Below, in pieces: positions 60,990 through 64,000 of a stretch of 64,000 bases of DNA; the stretch's first letter is position 1; every line of letters begins with the position of its first letter. This DNA comes from Sycobia sp. Sy_11. Taxonomy: Eukaryota; Arthropoda; Insecta; Hymenoptera; Epichrysomallidae. Position numbers and translations under genes: made by a program. The stretch lies in assembly GCA_018907035.1 (NCBI GenBank), contig JACCIC010000014.1:2269001-2333000 (forward strand), given 5' to 3'. The notes beneath the pieces are model-generated. The model was not told where the DNA came from and ran no database searches. It saw only the letters and a program-made list of their open reading frames with translations.

Positions 60990-61331
60990 ATGTCAAATTA
61001 CACAGCAGGATTTCGGGACAGAACTGGCCGCAAGGCGCCGACACCCTATGTGATTGCTCAAATGCATGCATTTGAAGAAAAGAGAGTGGGAGAATGCGGC
61101 GAGCGCGGAAAGAGGGAAAAGTTAAATCTCTGCTCTCGTACTTTTGTTTCTTTTCTTCCCCTTACTAGCTTTGGCTTTTGCTTTCTCTCTCTGTTGCACG
61201 CAGAATCATCTACAGATTTCCAAGACAGCGACGTCTACCTGACAAATCAGAACTACCATCCCCGGATAATCTTTGATAAGCTTTTCCATGTAAAGCGAGC
61301 GAATTTTCCACTCCTTCTTTCTATCCTATAG
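60990..61331 (+). CDS. unrecognised small ORF divergent from Rae1
   Basis: The first 30 residues (MSNYTAGFRDRTGRKAPTPY and on to HAFEEK) look protein-like and follow directly on the presumed bidirectional promoter. From about 61078 the frame enters sequence that recurs at 62670-62822, so the second half is probably repeat-derived or the first exon ends near there. No donor is clear and no family was recognised. It could be a first coding exon of a gene continuing right, or a relic. Confidence 0.3.
   Translation: MSNYTAGFRDRTGRKAPTPYVIAQMHAFEEKRVGECGERGKREKLNLCSRTFVSFLPLTSFGFCFLSLLHAESSTDFQDSDVYLTNQNYHPRIIFDKLFHVKRANFPLLLSIL
61078..61234. repeat. diverged direct duplication, copy 1
   Basis: Begins GAAAAGAGAGTGG, then TTAAATCTCTG, TTTGGCTTTTGCTTTCTCTC, TTGCACG and GATTTCCAAGACAG. 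The same order of blocks with about 75-80% similarity by eye occurs in copy 2 at 62670-62822. Confidence 0.7.
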
Positions 61332-62660
61332 TAGAAATATGGAGTATGGAGTTCTTTTCCTTTTCATCCAGTATACCCTGTTTATTTCAATGATTTGACT
61401 GCTTGCACAAGTGCGGCTTCGGCTCAAATCGCATTAGCCCCTTATTGCTCAGCGCAAAAACGGTTCGCTTGTGCAAGAGTTCCATTTTTCGTTAATTATT
61501 ATTTTTATTCTCCGATCTACGCTTAACCTGCGTAGATCCTGGCTGTTCAGCCCGCCGCCAAATCAGAATAAAAATAAATCTGCTCTAAAATTTTCTCTCT
61601 AAATTTAAATCTTTTCTCTCTCACTCAACCAGCGAGAGATTTGTTTTAAATCTTTTTTCTTTAACTTTATTTTAAAAAATTTATTTATTTGTTCTTTTGG
61701 AGTTTGGATTTAAAATAAAATTTGTCGAATTTCCTAAATTTTCTATTGTAATATTTTTTTTTAATTTAAAACAAAAAGTAATTGACAATATAATAACAAT
61801 AAAAAATGTAAAGAAAATATACACAAAATACAAATAAATTTTATGGACGTTAGGGGATGAATTAGTAAGTTTATGCTAATTTATTCTCGTCCTTTATTGT
61901 CCCTCTTGACACTTCTATTTCCTGTGTTAGATGAAATAGAAAATTTTATTTTAGCTATCATGTATCGTGTTTTTATATAAATTAAAGTTAAAATTACCCC
62001 TTTTATCTTTATCTTTATTCTAAAACTCGCTGGCTTGTACATAATGTTCTTTTCGCGCACGTTGAGTGGGCTAGGAGACTTATTATCCACTGTTGCGCCG
62101 ATAATAAACCTCCCTTGTTTGGCTGACTCCGTGACTGGCAACACTCTGAGGTTTTACCCCTTTGTCGCGAAATTTATAACCGCGCAATTCATCCGTACTT
62201 GTGCGGCCGTTCTATAATTATTCAGCGCTCGATAATTAGCAGCGCCCATTTTTAATTGTGCCGCACCGTGCCGAGCCAGGCCACGCTGTGCAAAATTTAG
62301 CGATCCGTCATTTTGTTGGTATACCGCCTTTGCGATGCGGTGCGCCAAGCTGCCTACACAACGCAAAGGTCGCGACATTGATTATATTTAATTAAATTGA
62401 AATCAAACTAAATTCTCATAATACGATACAAAGTATTATATAATACAACGATTAATTTGAAATACAATAATGTATGATTATATTTCGAGGCTGTCCTTTT
62501 ATAAATTATTTCTGCTTTAAGAAAATAATATTAATTATAATTTCTTTGATTTTAAAAATATATACTATAAATAATGAAAAAAATAACGTTCGCATTAATT
62601 TTTTCTTTATCGTAAATTATCTCGAATTTTTTTTCGCGTGAGTGAGCGTACTCGTCGTAG
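61332..62660. other. interval between the two direct copies
   Basis: Mixed composition. Near 61395-61482 CTTGCACAAG and CTTGTGCAAG form an inverted pair, and a G/C-richer block lies at about 62030-62390 (GTGCCGCACCGTGCCGAGCC). No ORF with family resemblance. It could be the inside of a decayed element bounded by the copies. Confidence 0.4.
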
Positions 62661-62669
62661 CATGTACTT

Positions 62670-62822
62670 AAAGAAAAGAGAGTGGCAGTGTGCAGTGATT
62701 GTGGAAATTAAATCTCTGATCCCCGACTTTTGCTTCCTTTCTTCGCTTTACTCGATTTGGCTTTGCCTTTCTCTCTGTATTGCACGTTGAATCATCGAGA
62801 GATTTCCAAGACAGTGCTACAT
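62670..62822. repeat. diverged direct duplication, copy 2
   Basis: Begins AAGAAAAGAGAGTGG, then TTAAATCTCTG, TTTGGCTTTGCCTTTCTCTC, TTGCACG and GATTTCCAAGACAG. Same orientation as copy 1, about 1.6 kb away. Confidence 0.7.
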
Positions 62823-62829
62823 CTTGTAT

Positions 62830-63600
62830 TAACGCTCTCACTCTGGTTTTGGGCTTCAACTCTGTTCCCAGAGCGAGGGGTCTGATATATAAGTCTATGA
62901 GCGTAAAGCCCAATAACAAGTGTCACAATCCCGAGGTAAGTTACTACCCGGACATATAGATGGAACAACTGTTTCAAATCACGTTGGTAATAGTTTTTTG
63001 CACACTAGCATGTCTCTGTTTCATCACTTCACGTATCGACGGGAATTAGAGTTTTTATTAACTGCACTTCAGCAAATATTTTTACTTAAAAATAGTAGTT
63101 TTGTATTGGGTATACAACTTTGCTTCAGCCGTTTTGCAATAGATAACTGTATCGGTAAGTTATAGTCGAAATAGATAGATCGTAGATGTTATACAATAAG
63201 CTTAGGTATTTGTAACCATAATTTCATCGAAATATTAGTCGATTTGTGTCAGCATCCTAAAGTTATTCTCGATTAAACATGTATTACGAATCCAATTCCC
63301 GTCATTTGCGGAAGGTTTGAATTTTTGCTTTTATATGAAGAAATCTGTGGCAGAAGCTTATCTCGAATGCTCTCAAACAAACCTATAGCGCGACTGTTAT
63401 TACTAAAAGAATGTGTCGAGAAAGGTTGCAAAATAGGAGGCATTACTTGATCAAGACTCATGTCAAACACCACAAGAATTGACAGAATCATTGAGAATGA
63501 CGCAATAAGCCATTTCAAAGCGCCTTAAAGTCATGTGAATGATTCAGAAACAAGAAAATTGGGTGACGTACAGTTGAAGCCGAGAGATGTTGAACTACGT
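62830..63600. other. unassigned sequence left of the reverse-transcriptase fragment
   Basis: The minus frame at 63273-63518 may be drifted 3' sequence of the same element, but no motif confirms it. Nothing else recognised. Confidence 0.4.
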
Positions 63601-63604
63601 TTCT

Positions 63605-64000
63605 TTACGTGTGAGCAGCTGCTTGCAAGGCAAAGTCAGCTTGCAACGCAATGGCCAGCTCACAATACGATTTAATTCCGCATGCATGATGCCAGATTGG
63701 TGCTGTATACATGCTGACAGAATTAACAACATAAGCTAATAGCTTCCTCTGGGGTGGACGTGGGCCACCAATGTTAGGCATGAGCCGACACAAGACAGCT
63801 GAAACTCGTTGCACTTTTTCGCCAGATATCTTTAGATGCTCTTTGAAGTTTAACCTGGCATCAAGCTATACACCCAAGTATCGTAAAGATGGCGCAGAAC
63901 TAATGCGGCAGCTACCAACTTTAAGAGTAATACTATCTACCTTCTAACGACTGCTGACAAGAACTACTTCTGTCTTGTGCTCCGCTAATTGTAGACCAGC
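63605..64000 (-). pseudogene. non-LTR retrotransposon reverse-transcriptase fragment (5' part beyond window)
   Basis: Read from the right edge on the minus strand, one frame gives LAEHKTEVVLVSSR, stop, KVDSITLKVGSCRISSAPSL, RYLGV, stop, LDARLNFKEHL, RVSAVLCRLMPNIGGPR, RKLLAYVVNSVSMYTAPIW. This order is the post-catalytic part of reverse transcriptases of R1/jockey-like non-LTR elements (the K-T-E-V, RYLG, and LMPN-GGP/APIW blocks). TAG codons at 63946-63944 and 63868-63866 break it, and the frame ends near 63605, so it is dead. No endonuclease part lies inside the window. Confidence 0.8.

Noticed and set aside
1..64000. CRISPR arrays, prokaryotic operons or phage modules
   Set aside because: Spliced eukaryotic genes throughout; the regular repeats are microsatellites with no spacer structure.

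Overview
The window is eukaryotic nuclear DNA from an insect. A hymenopteran, possibly a parasitoid wasp, is my best guess (inference). The reasons are AT-rich introns and coding exons, isolated CpG-rich islands, one very GC-rich regulatory gene, mariner and non-LTR remnants, and insect-type orthologues. Four protein-coding genes can be reconstructed exon by exon with consistent reading phase and GT-AG junctions. Most of the other open frames are microsatellite translations or shadows.

Layout. 1-4.06 kb: non-coding, with (TA)n arrays and a CpG-rich patch. 4.06-10.7 kb, minus strand: traffic jam (tj), the large-Maf bZIP factor, in three coding exons with CAG/poly-Q runs, and a CpG-rich 5' end reaching about 11.3 kb. 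11.3-32.4 kb: about 21 kb without a recognisable gene. It is crowded with (TA)n, (GA)n/(CT)n and (GTAT)n arrays and has CpG-rich islands near 17, 20, 22 and 27-28 kb. These could be distal control DNA or distal promoters of tj, but that is inference. 32.4-46.5 kb, minus strand: a complete 12-exon lethal (2) giant discs (lgd/CC2D1) gene of 816 codons, whose 7.3-kb fourth intron holds a foldback element, mariner remnants and a TTAA-flanked MITE. 46.5-50.0 kb: the divergent interval shared with the next gene. 50.0-58.1 kb, plus strand: a complete 14-exon EDEM3 (ER mannosidase-like, GH47 plus PA domain), ending in a large single-exon C-terminal extension and an NDEL terminus. 59.1-60.6 kb, minus strand: complete 6-exon Rae1, convergent with EDEM3. 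60.6-64 kb: a possible divergent promoter, a small unrecognised ORF, a diverged 155-bp direct duplication, and at the right edge a decayed non-LTR reverse-transcriptase fragment with two in-frame stops.

Functionally the four genes form no pathway or operon. tj is a tissue-specific transcription factor, lgd an ESCRT-III/Notch-trafficking regulator, EDEM3 an ER-associated degradation enzyme, and Rae1 an mRNA-export and spindle WD40 protein. The last three look like housekeeping genes with short introns and compact spacing; tj lies in a repeat-rich, gene-poor regulatory landscape. I see no CRISPR array, rRNA, convincing tRNA, or intact mobile element.
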